From positions 496,001 through 560,000 of the forward strand of contig NZ_JAMSLS010000002.1 in assembly GCF_023806465.1 (NCBI RefSeq): a stretch of 64,000 nucleotides of DNA, read 5' to 3'. Source of the DNA: Thermomicrobium sp. CFH 73360. GTDB taxonomy: Bacteria > Chloroflexota > Chloroflexia > Thermomicrobiales > Thermomicrobiaceae. The notes below the pieces were generated by a model. The model was not told the DNA's origin, made no database searches, and saw nothing but the letters and a program-made list of their open reading frames with translations. This document shows, one piece after another, positions 29,373-38,201 of this stretch (its first letter is position 1; each line of letters begins with the position of its first letter). Both the position numbers and the translations under genes were made by a program.

Positions 29373-30157
29373 ACGCGGTCAGCACTGCGGTTGATTGAAC
29401 TCGCCACTGGGAGCTGGTGTGCGTCCTAAAACGGGTGCACCTCCTGTATCGGAGCTGGCCACCGACTCATGCTTCTCGTTCTCGTTGAACAAGATCGCGG
29501 GCGCAAAGTCGAGGACACGAGACTCATCTACGACCTCAGGTTGCGCCCTCAGATGGCCCTACAGCACTCTCTATCTTTTTGCAGTGCTTGCCAGCCTCGT
29601 GCTTGCTGGACATCGCGCCTGCTTCCAGCGACGCCGTGCGGTACAGTACGGGAGTTCGCTCGGCCGCCGTGGAACCTTGGGCCCCATGCAGTCGGCAACT
29701 CGTCCCGAGCCCTGCACCGTCCCAATCTGCCCTCCAGGCCGGGCCACCATACCTTGCCCCAGGCGGAAGGCATTTTGCCGCCATTCCTCCTTTCCTGAGC
29801 CCCTCATTGTGCTTCGTGGCCGGCGAACAAGAGACGCGTAATGCACAGCAACCGGGACATCGCTCCCGCTGTCAGGCAGCTGAACCCCGCATCCGAGTGG
29901 GTGAGAGCATCATCCTCTTCCACCTGCAGTAGAGAAGCGTAGACGGAATAGATGCTCGGCACACTCCGCGTTCCGACGCTCGATGGCTGACGACACCATA
30001 TCAGCTCGTAACATCGCCGTGGAGTCGCCCCGGCGTTCCCCTGACTAGGGCCGAAGGAACGTAGGCAACGTAAAGTCGCACTGTCTCCTACTGATCATCG
30101 ATTGATTACTGCTCCGAGACGTCGACAAGACTGCGCAGACGGTCGCATCTGCAGGGC
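29373..30157. other. Long gap downstream of nusB, nothing recognised
   Basis: Several frames are open for 80-150 codons but lack ribosome sites and have compositions typical of high-GC shadows (Arg, Ser and Pro rich, with no hydrophobic pattern). I searched for the conserved cores of RNase P RNA, SRP RNA and tmRNA by eye and saw none. Confidence 0.45.
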
Positions 30158-30176
30158 ACATCACGAAACGTGATGT
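30158..30176. promoter_or_regulatory. Perfect palindrome next to the acpP promoter
   Basis: ACATCACG-AAA-CGTGATGT is a perfect 8-bp inverted repeat with a 3-base centre that ends three bases before the -35 of the likely acpP promoter. It looks like an operator for a dimeric regulator. The regulator is unknown. Confidence 0.5.
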
Positions 30177-30178
30177 AT

Positions 30179-30208
30179 TTGAGGAAAGGCGGAGAGTATC
30201 GATAATAC
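30179..30208 (+). promoter_or_regulatory. Likely promoter of acpP
   Basis: TTGAGG at 30179-30184 and TAATAC at 30203-30208 with an 18-base spacer. It would give a leader of about 180 bases before the acpP GTG. Confidence 0.45.
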
Positions 30209-30395
30209 GGGCTTTCGGCTCAGAGCGCTCTCCATGAGACTTCAGTCAACCAGCAAGGATGCCATTGCGAGGTACAGGTAACGTCGGTGCTTCCTCTCCG
30301 GTTACCGCTTGCAGAAGCAGCCTCGCTCAGTCATACTACCGGAGAAAGTGGGACGCCCTCGGATGCAGGATCCGTTCGCTGGGGAGGTGGTTCGC

Positions 30396-30641
30396 GTGTC
30401 CTCGTCGATTCTGGAGCGGGTACAGGCCGTCGTCGCCGAGCAGTTGGGTGTTGATCCAAGCGAGGTGACGCTGGACGCCGAGTTCGTCAAAGACCTCAAC
30501 GCTGACTCGCTTGATCTCGTCGAGCTGATCATGCAGCTTGAGGAGGAGTTCGGCATCGAGATCTCTGACGAAGAGGCGGCCAATATCGTCACCGTGCGTG
30601 ACGCGATCAATTTCATTGAGGAGCACCTCAACAAGCAGTAA
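30396..30641 (+). CDS. acpP: Acyl carrier protein
   Basis: An 81-residue acidic four-helix carrier. The 4'-phosphopantetheine attachment serine lies in [10 protein letters not shown] (DSL motif), near residue 40. The start is a GTG at 30396, eight bases after GGGAGG; this gives the standard ACP length, whereas the longer frame from 30309 adds an unsupported basic leader. It serves the FabH, FabD and FabG enzymes 3-6 kb upstream, from which it is separated by accC, nusB and a 1 kb gap. A strong terminator follows. Confidence 0.95.
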   Translation: MSSSILERVQAVVAEQLGVDPSEVTLDAEFVKDLNADSLDLVELIMQLEEEFGIEISDEEAANIVTVRDAINFIEEHLNKQ

Positions 30642-30659
30642 GGTGAGACCGACGGAGCT

Positions 30660-30708
30660 GTAACACGGAGCGGGCGCGGGACTCGTCGTTCCCGCGCCCG
30701 TCTGTTAC
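30660..30708 (+). terminator. Hairpin terminator after acpP
   Basis: An 11-bp GC stem (30671-30681 with 30690-30700) is extended below by GTAACA pairing with TGTTAC after a small internal loop. It begins 19 bases after the acpP stop. A T-run is lacking, but TTGTTGA follows shortly. Confidence 0.65.
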
Positions 30709-30752
30709 GCTTGTTGACGAGATAAAGCGCACCTTGGAGCTGCGGGGAGACC

Positions 30753-31529
30753 ATGGTTAGCATTCTCGATCGCGTCCGCGGGCAGTCGGCACCGCAACCG
30801 AACGAGCCCGAACCAGAGCCGGAAGAGTTCTACAAGGAGATGACCCTCCAGGAGCACCTGGAGGAGTTGCGGCAGCGTCTGATCTTTTCTCTTCTTGCTG
30901 TTGCCGTTGGGTTCGTCATCGGGCTTGCCTTAGCCTTCCCGACTATGCGGCTGATTGTCCGCATGTCTGGGATCGAGCGCCTCTATGCTATCACCCCCAC
31001 TGAGTCGTTCATCACCTACACGAAGGTTGCCCTGTATCTCGGCATCGGCTTCGCGATGCCGGTGATTGTCTACCAAATCGTGCGCTTTCTCGCTCCTGGA
31101 CTCACGCGCAAGGAGCGGCGGTATCTCTTCCGTGCGCTCCCCTTCGTTTCGGTCATGTTCGTCTCAGGTGTCGCTTTTGCTTTCTTTGTCCTCGTACCCC
31201 GCGCACTGACTTTTCTCTCCCACTTTGGTGGAAGTGTCTTCGAGGCCCAATTCCGTGCTGAAGAAGTACTCTCCTTCTACATGACGCTTTTGCTCTGGGT
31301 CGGTATCGTCTTCGAGCTGCCGATCGTCATCTTCATCCTGGCGAAGCTCAACATCGTCACTGCCAAGCGCTTGGCATCGCTTCGCAAGTTTGCAGTTCTC
31401 GTCATCGCGACTGCCGCAGCGATGATCACCCCGACACCCGACCCCTTCAACATGTTCCTGGTCGCAGCACCGATGTATCTACTGTACGAGTTGGGCGTCT
31501 TGCTTGCCCGATTCGCCAAGCCGGTATAG
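30753..31529 (+). CDS. tatC: Sec-independent protein translocase TatC
   Basis: A 258-residue six-span membrane protein that recognises twin-arginine signal peptides. The N-terminal cytoplasmic QEHLEELRQRLIFSL near residue 35 is the TatC signature with its conserved glutamate; later hydrophobic spans include YLGIGFAMPVIVYQIVRFLAPGL (split by the usual FxxPGL) and LLLWVGIVFELPIV. An acidic Pro/Glu-rich stretch of about 20 residues precedes the signature. No tatA or tatB is nearby. Confidence 0.96.
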   Translation: MVSILDRVRGQSAPQPNEPEPEPEEFYKEMTLQEHLEELRQRLIFSLLAVAVGFVIGLALAFPTMRLIVRMSGIERLYAITPTESFITYTKVALYLGIGFAMPVIVYQIVRFLAPGLTRKERRYLFRALPFVSVMFVSGVAFAFFVLVPRALTFLSHFGGSVFEAQFRAEEVLSFYMTLLLWVGIVFELPIVIFILAKLNIVTAKRLASLRKFAVLVIATAAAMITPTPDPFNMFLVAAPMYLLYELGVLLARFAKPV

Positions 31530-31533
31530 TGGC

Positions 31534-33300
31534 TCACCCCTCCAGCAGACCGAGTTCTTCGGGGCTGCGCGGGCGCACGTGAAGCGTCCGCTCGTTGCGA
31601 TAACGCACCAGTCCTGGGGCTGCTCCAGGGATACGCCGCACGTCACGCCGTCGCGTCACGTCGACCGCAACGTGCGTTCCCTCACGCCCCTCGCTGTACC
31701 AAGCTGCGAGCGCCGCCGCTCGCTCCAGCACCTGCGGATCTTCGGAACCTGCCCATTGGATGATGACATGCGCCCCAGCCAGGCCGCGCGCGTGTAGCCA
31801 GGTGTCGTCCGGACGAGCAACCGAGAATGTGATCCAATCGTTTTCCCTCGCATTTCGTCCGACCACGATTCGGTCGCCGCGCAACGTGCGCCAGATGCGG
31901 AGCTTGCGCTGTGTGCTGCGCTTCGGTGCACGGATTGCACTCGCTCCCCCTTCGGCAAAACCGAGCTCTTGCCGCAGCACCTCGAGCGTCTCAGCCGAAT
32001 CCGCAACGATCGCCAACGCTTCGAGCTGCCGCAAGAATTCGAGTTCTAAGCGGGTCGCTTCCAGTCGCGCCGGAACCTGCTCGGCAGCGGCCTTCGCCTT
32101 CCGGTAGCGCTCGAAGTAGGTCTGTGCATTCTCGATAGGGGACCGCGCTGGGTCAAGTGGGATCTGGAGATCGTCAACCACAAGTTCGCGTTGGCCCGGA
32201 ACAAGTTCTCCAAGGGCCGCGAGAATCGCCTCACCCATTCGCCGCCACTGGTCTGCTTCGGCCGCACGGGCCTGCTCCTGCTCGAGCGCGCGGAGACGCG
32301 CCTCGACGCGTAGGCGCTCACGCTCGATGGCCTCAAGGAGCTTCCTTCGCCGTTGGGCGTACCGATCGCTCGCGAACTCTTCCGCCTGGGGACGCTCGGC
32401 AAAGAAACGTTCGATTGCAAGTGAGATGGTGGGGAACGTCTCCACCTCCAGCCCCTGGAGATACTGCAGTCGCACAGCAGCGAAGGCAACCGGCACACCT
32501 CCGCTCCGGTAGAGCGTCGGCTCGAAGCACCGGGATTCCAGCGGCTCAAGGACGCTCGCCACAGCAGTGGCCAAGCGCTCGGGCAGCGTCGTATCGGCTC
32601 GGGCCTCGGCCACGGTCAGTGTGGAGACCCCGGTGGCACGGAAAACCGCCTCCCGGGCCATCTGAGGACTGAAGCCAGCCAGGTGCTGGACAAGCACGGC
32701 TGGGAGCTCTGTATCCGGACGGACTTCCATGAGGAGCGATGCCACCGCCTCTGGTGTGAGACGCCGCGGGTCACGCTTCAGTTGCGGTGGTGGTTCCTGG
32801 TAGGGACGGCCGGGCAAGACTGGCCGAGCCGCGCTCATCGTCAGCGTGACGCGCTTCAGCGCATCGAGGATGCGCCCATCGGCACCGACCAGAATTGCGT
32901 TGCTGTGGCGGCCCATCAGCTCAATCACGAGCTCGGTCTCGACTGGGACACGCTCCACACTCGTGCGGCGTTCTTCCACGAGCACGGTCGCGAAGCGGAG
33001 CCGTAAGATCCGCTCCAGCGGCACTTGCTCAACCGCTTCCAGGCGCGCACCACGGACGTATTTGCGCAACAACAGCAGGAACGGCGTGACCTGTTCCGGG
33101 TCTCCTGCGGGAACCATACGCGAGAGGAAGAGACGCGGTTCTTGTGGACTTACGTCAATAACCACCCCCCAGCGCTGACCCGCGTAGAGCTCTAGTGCTA
33201 CCCCGAGCGGTGCCGTCTGCACAACCTTTTGGACTCGCCCACGAACCAGCGTGCGACGTAGTTCGTCGGTCAGTGCAGCGATCGTTAGGATATCGAACAC
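31534..33300 (-). CDS. rqcH: NFACT family protein, ribosome quality control factor RqcH
   Basis: A 588-residue protein of the Rqc2/NEMF/FbpA family. In Bacillus the homologue binds stalled 50S subunits and recruits tRNA-Ala to add alanine tails to incomplete proteins. The N-terminal NFACT-N domain starts MFDILTIAALTDELRRTL and has ELVIELMGRHSNAILV near residue 130, the E-[ILM]-[MI]-GR motif needed for tailing. A central coiled coil (EAIERERLRVEARLRALEQEQ) and C-terminal NFACT-R (DUF814) domain with DDTWLHARGLAGAHVII follow. It is divergent from gmk. In older annotation the family is called fibronectin-binding protein A. Confidence 0.92.
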   Translation of the reverse strand: MFDILTIAALTDELRRTLVRGRVQKVVQTAPLGVALELYAGQRWGVVIDVSPQEPRLFLSRMVPAGDPEQVTPFLLLLRKYVRGARLEAVEQVPLERILRLRFATVLVEERRTSVERVPVETELVIELMGRHSNAILVGADGRILDALKRVTLTMSAARPVLPGRPYQEPPPQLKRDPRRLTPEAVASLLMEVRPDTELPAVLVQHLAGFSPQMAREAVFRATGVSTLTVAEARADTTLPERLATAVASVLEPLESRCFEPTLYRSGGVPVAFAAVRLQYLQGLEVETFPTISLAIERFFAERPQAEEFASDRYAQRRRKLLEAIERERLRVEARLRALEQEQARAAEADQWRRMGEAILAALGELVPGQRELVVDDLQIPLDPARSPIENAQTYFERYRKAKAAAEQVPARLEATRLELEFLRQLEALAIVADSAETLEVLRQELGFAEGGASAIRAPKRSTQRKLRIWRTLRGDRIVVGRNARENDWITFSVARPDDTWLHARGLAGAHVIIQWAGSEDPQVLERAAALAAWYSEGREGTHVAVDVTRRRDVRRIPGAAPGLVRYRNERTLHVRPRSPEELGLLEG

Positions 33301-33412
33301 ATTCGTGCCTCCGCATTCTGCTCCGACAGTCAGCGAAAACTATGGCACAATCACCGTGAGCGACCAGGTGGTCGCGACAGGGTGGGAGCGGACGGCACGG
33401 GAGGTCGCGTCA

Positions 33413-34066
33413 GTGGCGGACGACCTCGGATTCAATACGCAGGCTGACGAACTTCTCGACGAACTCAGGCAGCGCGTCCGTCCCAAATTGATCGTCATCT
33501 CCGGTCCATCGGGCGTTGGTAAGGATACGGTCATCGAGCGGATGCGCCAGGCGTATCCTGACTTTTATTTCGCCGTCACTGCGACGACACGTCCACGACG
33601 TCCCGGCGAGATCGACGGCGTGCACTACATCTTTATGAACCGCGAGGAGTTCCTCGCGGCCCGCGAGCGCGGGGAGTTCCTCGAATCGGCCGAAGTGTAC
33701 GGCCATCTCTACGGCGTCCCGAAAGAGCGGGTGCGGCGGGCACTGCGGAGCGGCAAGACCGTCGTCGTCAAGGTCGACGTCCAGGGCGCCGCCTCGATCC
33801 GCCGGATCATTCCGCAAGCGATCCTGATCTTCCTCGCCCCGCCCTCAATGGCCGAACTGATGCAGCGCTTGCGTGCTCGCAAGACCGATGACCCGGCGAC
33901 CCTGATGGAGCGGATCGCAACCGCCTCGCGTGAACTCGCCCAGGTCTACGAGTTCGACTACGTCGTCTTTAACGAGACAGACCAACTCGACCAGACACTG
34001 GCGACGATCGACGCCATCCTCATCGCCGAACAGAGCCGCGTCCACCAGGCCGAAATCGTCCTCTAG
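33413..34066 (+). CDS. gmk: Guanylate kinase
   Basis: A 217-residue enzyme converting GMP to GDP. The P-loop is SGPSGVGKDT near residue 32; the GMP-binding region has TTRPRRPGEIDGVHY and LESAEVYGHLYGVPK; VDVQGAASIRR follows near residue 125. The frame is open 54 codons further upstream, but the GTG at 33413 has GGGAGG eight bases before it. The product still carries about 25 extra residues ahead of the usual start, a mild N-terminal extension. It is convergent with def (four bases between the genes). Confidence 0.94.
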   Translation: MADDLGFNTQADELLDELRQRVRPKLIVISGPSGVGKDTVIERMRQAYPDFYFAVTATTRPRRPGEIDGVHYIFMNREEFLAARERGEFLESAEVYGHLYGVPKERVRRALRSGKTVVVKVDVQGAASIRRIIPQAILIFLAPPSMAELMQRLRARKTDDPATLMERIATASRELAQVYEFDYVVFNETDQLDQTLATIDAILIAEQSRVHQAEIVL

Positions 34067-34070
34067 CAGC

Positions 34071-34601
34071 TCAAGAGGCAGCAGCCGTCACCGATTCCTC
34101 TTCTTCCTCGTCCGGGATGTACCGGAGCGTCGACCGATCCTCGATCCGGTCGATGAAGAGGATCCCATCCAGATGGTCAATCTCGTGCTGAAGCACCCGT
34201 GCCAAAAGCCCGCTGCCCTTGATCCGCACTTCGCGACCGTCAAGATCCAGGGCTTTCACGGTTACGTGCATGAAGCGCGGCACCTCACCGTACCAACCAG
34301 GAATACTCAGGCAGCCCTCAAGCCCGACTTGCCGGCCGCTCGCGCGCACGATCTCCGGATTGATCAGTGTGAGCTCGACCCCCGGATCTCCTTCCTCAAC
34401 GTAGTCCGGAGGGATGGAAACAACGATAATCCGGCGCAGCACACCGATCTGGGGCGCCGCCAGCCCGAGTCCGCGTGCCGCCCGCACTGTGTCCCAGAGA
34501 TCCTGCGCCAGTCGCCGTACCTCGTCGTCAACCGTTCTCATCCGTAGCGACTTCTGCCGGAGCCGTGGATCGCCTTCGGTGATGATTGTTCGCACTGCCA
34601 T
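34071..34601 (-). CDS. def: Peptide deformylase
   Basis: A 176-residue metalloenzyme removing the formyl group from nascent N-termini. All three motifs are intact: GLGLAAPQIG near residue 44, EGCLSIPG near residue 95 (metal Cys) and QHEIDHLDG near residue 138 (metal histidines). The C-terminus is an acidic run. I take the ATG at 34601 (MAVRTIITEGDPRLRQ), matching family starts, over one six codons upstream. It is the last gene of the PLP enzyme, priA, def run. Confidence 0.96.
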   Translation of the reverse strand: MAVRTIITEGDPRLRQKSLRMRTVDDEVRRLAQDLWDTVRAARGLGLAAPQIGVLRRIIVVSIPPDYVEEGDPGVELTLINPEIVRASGRQVGLEGCLSIPGWYGEVPRFMHVTVKALDLDGREVRIKGSGLLARVLQHEIDHLDGILFIDRIEDRSTLRYIPDEEEEESVTAAAS

Positions 34602-34646
34602 ACGTTCCCGTTTCCTCACACCTCACTGTGAAGAAAGTATAGCCGC

Positions 34647-37082
34647 TCAGAGCAAGCTGACCGGATCAACGTCGACAATCCAGCCACCGTGCAGGGAAAC
34701 TCCAGCAACGACCCGCGGGCCATCCGCTCCGCGGATCAAGAGCTGCCACTGGTAGAAACCGCGAATCCGACTCACAAAGGCGGGCGTCGGCCCAAGGACT
34801 TCAATGTCCTGCGCAGCGCACCGTCGCGCCTCCGCGCGCAGGCGTTCGGCGACCTCTTCAGCAGCCAGCCGCCCTGCTACCTCGTCGCGGTGGCGAAGGA
34901 GGAGTCGCACCAGCCGTCGGAACGGCGGATAACCGTGTCGTTCCCGGAAGGCGAGCTCCTCCTCATAAAAGGCCTCGTAGTCCTGTCGGCTCGCTGCGCG
35001 GATCGCGTAGTGCTCCGGCGTGTAGGACTGGATAATGACATACCCACGCGGAAGATGGCGACCAGCTCGACCAGCCACCTGCGTAAGAAGCTGGAATGCT
35101 CGTTCAGCTGACCTATAGTCCGGGAGATAAATGGCACTATCAGCGTGGACGATCCCAACCACAGTCACCGCTGGGAAGTCGAACCCCTTCGCGATCATCT
35201 GGGTGCCAACAATAACGTCGACCTCGCGCCGCAGCACAGCCTGCAGCAGTCGCTGCGGGTCGGCACCTTGGCGGACCACATCTTGATCCCAGCGGAGTAC
35301 CCGTGCGGTGGGAAAGTGTTGCCGCACTTCCCGCTCAATTCGCTGCGTCCCTGCCCCATAGTAGCCAAGTGTCGGTCGCCCACAAGCCGGACACGTTGCG
35401 CTTGGTAGACGCCGGAGATCACAGCGGTGGCAGATGAGCTGGCGCCGATCGGCATGGAACACCAGCGGCACATCACAGAGCGGACAACTCTCCACGTGCC
35501 CACACGAGCGACATTGGACAAGCGTCGCCAGTCCCCGCCGGTTCATGAGGAGGAGCACCTGTTCACCGCTCCGCAACGCCTCGGCAATCGCCCGTAAGAG
35601 CGCCCGACTGAAAAGACCCGGATTGCCGAGTTGATGCTCGAGTCGCATGTCGACGACTGCAACCCGCGGCAGGGCAAGGCGTACTCGCTCCACCTGCCCC
35701 TGCCGACCAAGTACCGCGGGACCAACCCGTTCCCGCAGACGCACAAGACGCAGCCGATTACTTGCGGCCTGGTACATCGTCACCACGTCTGGTGTTGCGC
35801 TTCCCAACACGAGCAGCGCGCGAGTGAGTTCAGCGAGCCGCTGCGCCACTGCTCGCGCGTGGTAACGTGGCGCCGGCTCTTGCTGCTTGTAGGCCGCTTC
35901 GTGCTCTTCATCCACGACAATCAGCCCGACATCGCGTAGCGGCGCAAAGAGCGCTGAACGGGGACCAACAACGACATCGGCTCGCCCTTCTCGGATCGCT
36001 TCCCAGCTCGCCACCCGGTCCGCCTCGCGCAAGCCGCTGTGCAGGAGCACCGTCCGACCAGGAAACCGTGCCGCAACCCGCTGGACGACCTGGGTTGCTA
36101 GCGCAATTTCCGGCACTAGCACGATCGCTTGCCGGCCACGTCGGAGGCACTCACCGATCGCCCGCAAATAGAGTTCTGTCTTCCCGCTGCCGGTCACGCC
36201 ATGCAGGAGCACTGCCTGAGGAGGATCGCAGTCGAACGCCGCTCGGATCTCTTCCCAGGCACGCTGCTGTTCGGACGTGAGCGTCAGTGGTCGGTCCACC
36301 TCGTCGCTCATGGGTGCCAGCGCACTGCGGGGGAACTCGACCACTTCGATCACTCCGCGCCTGACCAATGCACGCACCATCGCTGGCGACAGCCCAAGTC
36401 GTCGCAGCTGTGCCTGGGGCAACAAAGCCCCCTCGTGTTCCGCTTGCCAGCGCACGATCGCTTCGTAGGCTGCACGCATGGACTTATCCAACAAGGCCGG
36501 GGCGGGACGGACGCGCAGGAACCGCTCGTGGGCAACACGCTGCACTGGTCGCACAACTGGGATCCGCTCGATCGTCCCTGCCTCGATCGCTCGTTCGACA
36601 ACGTGCGCCAGCGATCGTCCGAGCGCGCGCCGCGCCTGCTCGAGGGTCAGCGGTCCTCGTCGAGCCAGGAGATCGAGTAGCTGCCGGTGTACGGGTGAGG
36701 TGCGCCCAGCCGGAACGATCCCGGTCGGCCGTAGCACGTACTCGACCCGCTGGGTCAGCCTCGGCGGCAGGAAAAGCGCGACCGCCTCCCAGAGCGTGCA
36801 GAGCGTCTCCTTGGCTAGCCACTCGGCGAGTGCCCACTGCGCCGGCGTCAGGGCGTACGCCGGTTCGACAACGCCCACGAGTGGGCGAACAGTGAACGGG
36901 GGACACTCATTGTGGAGCCGAGCCACGACGCCAAGCTGGACAGTGTCCCGCAGCGGCACCCATACTGCCTGGTAGAGCTGGGTCTGCTCAACCAGGCCGG
37001 GTGGGACGAGGTAGGTGAGTACCGGGCGGCGCTCCCCCGGTTCCAACTCAAGGACGACGTCGGCGTACAGCTCCTTGCTCAC
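34647..37082 (-). CDS. priA: Primosomal protein N' (replication restart helicase PriA)
   Basis: An 811-residue superfamily 2 helicase that reloads the replisome at collapsed forks. The N-terminal 3'-DNA-binding domain is followed by Walker [18 protein letters not shown] near residue 300, DEEH in LIVVDEEHEAAYKQQ, and a zinc region with paired cysteines (CRSCGHVESCPLCDV, CHRCDL, CPACG) near residues 545-585. The late helicase motif VAGRAGR is present. It starts with an ATG that overlaps the end of the upstream PLP enzyme gene (ATGA). Confidence 0.96.
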   Translation of the reverse strand: MSKELYADVVLELEPGERRPVLTYLVPPGLVEQTQLYQAVWVPLRDTVQLGVVARLHNECPPFTVRPLVGVVEPAYALTPAQWALAEWLAKETLCTLWEAVALFLPPRLTQRVEYVLRPTGIVPAGRTSPVHRQLLDLLARRGPLTLEQARRALGRSLAHVVERAIEAGTIERIPVVRPVQRVAHERFLRVRPAPALLDKSMRAAYEAIVRWQAEHEGALLPQAQLRRLGLSPAMVRALVRRGVIEVVEFPRSALAPMSDEVDRPLTLTSEQQRAWEEIRAAFDCDPPQAVLLHGVTGSGKTELYLRAIGECLRRGRQAIVLVPEIALATQVVQRVAARFPGRTVLLHSGLREADRVASWEAIREGRADVVVGPRSALFAPLRDVGLIVVDEEHEAAYKQQEPAPRYHARAVAQRLAELTRALLVLGSATPDVVTMYQAASNRLRLVRLRERVGPAVLGRQGQVERVRLALPRVAVVDMRLEHQLGNPGLFSRALLRAIAEALRSGEQVLLLMNRRGLATLVQCRSCGHVESCPLCDVPLVFHADRRQLICHRCDLRRLPSATCPACGRPTLGYYGAGTQRIEREVRQHFPTARVLRWDQDVVRQGADPQRLLQAVLRREVDVIVGTQMIAKGFDFPAVTVVGIVHADSAIYLPDYRSAERAFQLLTQVAGRAGRHLPRGYVIIQSYTPEHYAIRAASRQDYEAFYEEELAFRERHGYPPFRRLVRLLLRHRDEVAGRLAAEEVAERLRAEARRCAAQDIEVLGPTPAFVSRIRGFYQWQLLIRGADGPRVVAGVSLHGGWIVDVDPVSLL

Positions 37083-38098
37083 TGTGCTCCCGTCGGCCCA
37101 CTAAGGAGGACTGTTGCCAGGTGGTCGGCTTGAGCAAAAAGGGCTGGACTTCCGCCAGTGTGAAGAAAGACGAGTGTTTCACCCGGAGTAACCTCTCCGC
37201 GACGGACTTGCCCGACCAGCCCTGCCATCGCCTTGCCAGTGTACACGGGATCCAGCACAAGCCCCTCGGTTCGTGCCGCAACAAGAATCGCTTCCAGCGT
37301 CTCGGAGCTCGGCACACCGTAGCCCGGCCCAACCGAGCGGTCGTCGACGACGATCTCCTCCGGCACGATCCTGACGTCGAGACCAAGGAGCGCCGCGGTC
37401 TCGCTGGCAAGCGTGGTAACCCGCTCACGGATCGCCAGCGCATCGTCTTCGACTGCCACACCGACGACATGAAAGGGCGAACCGAGGAGCTTGGCACCCA
37501 GCGCGAGCCCCGCGTGCGTCCCACCCGACGTCGAGGTCGCAAGATACACCCGTGATGCCTGGATCCCCCGCTCGACCAGCTGTTCAGCGAGCTCCAGCGC
37601 AGCGCGCACGTAGGCTGCCGCACCAACCGGGGTCGAGCCACCCGTAGGAATAACGTATGGTCGCTCATGACGCTGCTCAAGCTCATGAGCCAGGCGTTCG
37701 AGCACTGCTCGGCGCGCGGGACGCTCAGCGACCAGATGCACCTCAGCACCAAAGAGATAGTCAAGCAAAAGGTTTCCCTGCAGAGGCGGATCAGGTTCCA
37801 AACTGTTCAGAACCAAGAGACAGCGCAGGCCAGCCCGTGCCGCAGCCGCAGCAGTCTGCCGACAGTGGTTAGACTGTGCTGGCCCCTCAGTCAGGACGAC
37901 AGTCGCTCCACGGGCTCGTGCATCGCCGATGAGGTACTCCAGCTTCCGTGTCTTGTTCCCGCCGAGCGCGAGTCCTGTGAGGTCGTCACGTTTGACAAGG
38001 ACACGCACATCCCCGAGGACTCTGCTCAGGCTTGGTGCTTCCTCGAGCGGCGTGGGAAGTTGAGCGAGCGGGAAACGTGGCAGTGCAGCAAGACGCAT
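37079..38098 (-). CDS. PLP-dependent D-cysteine desulfhydrase / ACC deaminase family enzyme
   Basis: A 339-residue fold-type II PLP enzyme. LTGLALGGNKTRKLEYLIGDA near residue 45 carries the PLP lysine in the GGNKxRKLE motif; EGPAQSNHCRQTAAAAA near residue 73 binds the cofactor and substrate; STSGGTHAGLALG near residue 190 is the phosphate-binding loop. Members deaminate 1-aminocyclopropane-1-carboxylate, D-cysteine or L-cysteate, and sequence alone cannot separate these here. The start at 38098 follows AGGAGGTGA; 52 upstream codons of open frame are unsupported. It overlaps priA by four bases (ATGA), so priA is coupled to it. Confidence 0.87.
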   Translation of the reverse strand: MRLAALPRFPLAQLPTPLEEAPSLSRVLGDVRVLVKRDDLTGLALGGNKTRKLEYLIGDARARGATVVLTEGPAQSNHCRQTAAAAARAGLRCLLVLNSLEPDPPLQGNLLLDYLFGAEVHLVAERPARRAVLERLAHELEQRHERPYVIPTGGSTPVGAAAYVRAALELAEQLVERGIQASRVYLATSTSGGTHAGLALGAKLLGSPFHVVGVAVEDDALAIRERVTTLASETAALLGLDVRIVPEEIVVDDRSVGPGYGVPSSETLEAILVAARTEGLVLDPVYTGKAMAGLVGQVRRGEVTPGETLVFLHTGGSPALFAQADHLATVLLSGPTGAQ

Positions 38099-38201
38099 CC
38101 ATTCACCTCCTCTTTCTGGTGATCGCCTCGCTTGGAAAGACGAGCCAGCGTGGCCGATAATCGCCTGCGGTGAGCCGAGAGCGCTTGAAGGAGGCAGGAC
38201 G

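Noticed and set aside
29540-29850. Minus-strand sequence with GGAGGAATGGCGG, checked as an RNase P RNA candidate
   Set aside because: The conserved GAGGAAAGUC-type core and pairing regions are missing.
29395-29932. Overlapping open frames of 80-150 codons after nusB on both strands
   Set aside because: Several frames are open at once, as expected by chance in high-GC DNA. None has a ribosome site, hydrophobic pattern or known motif.
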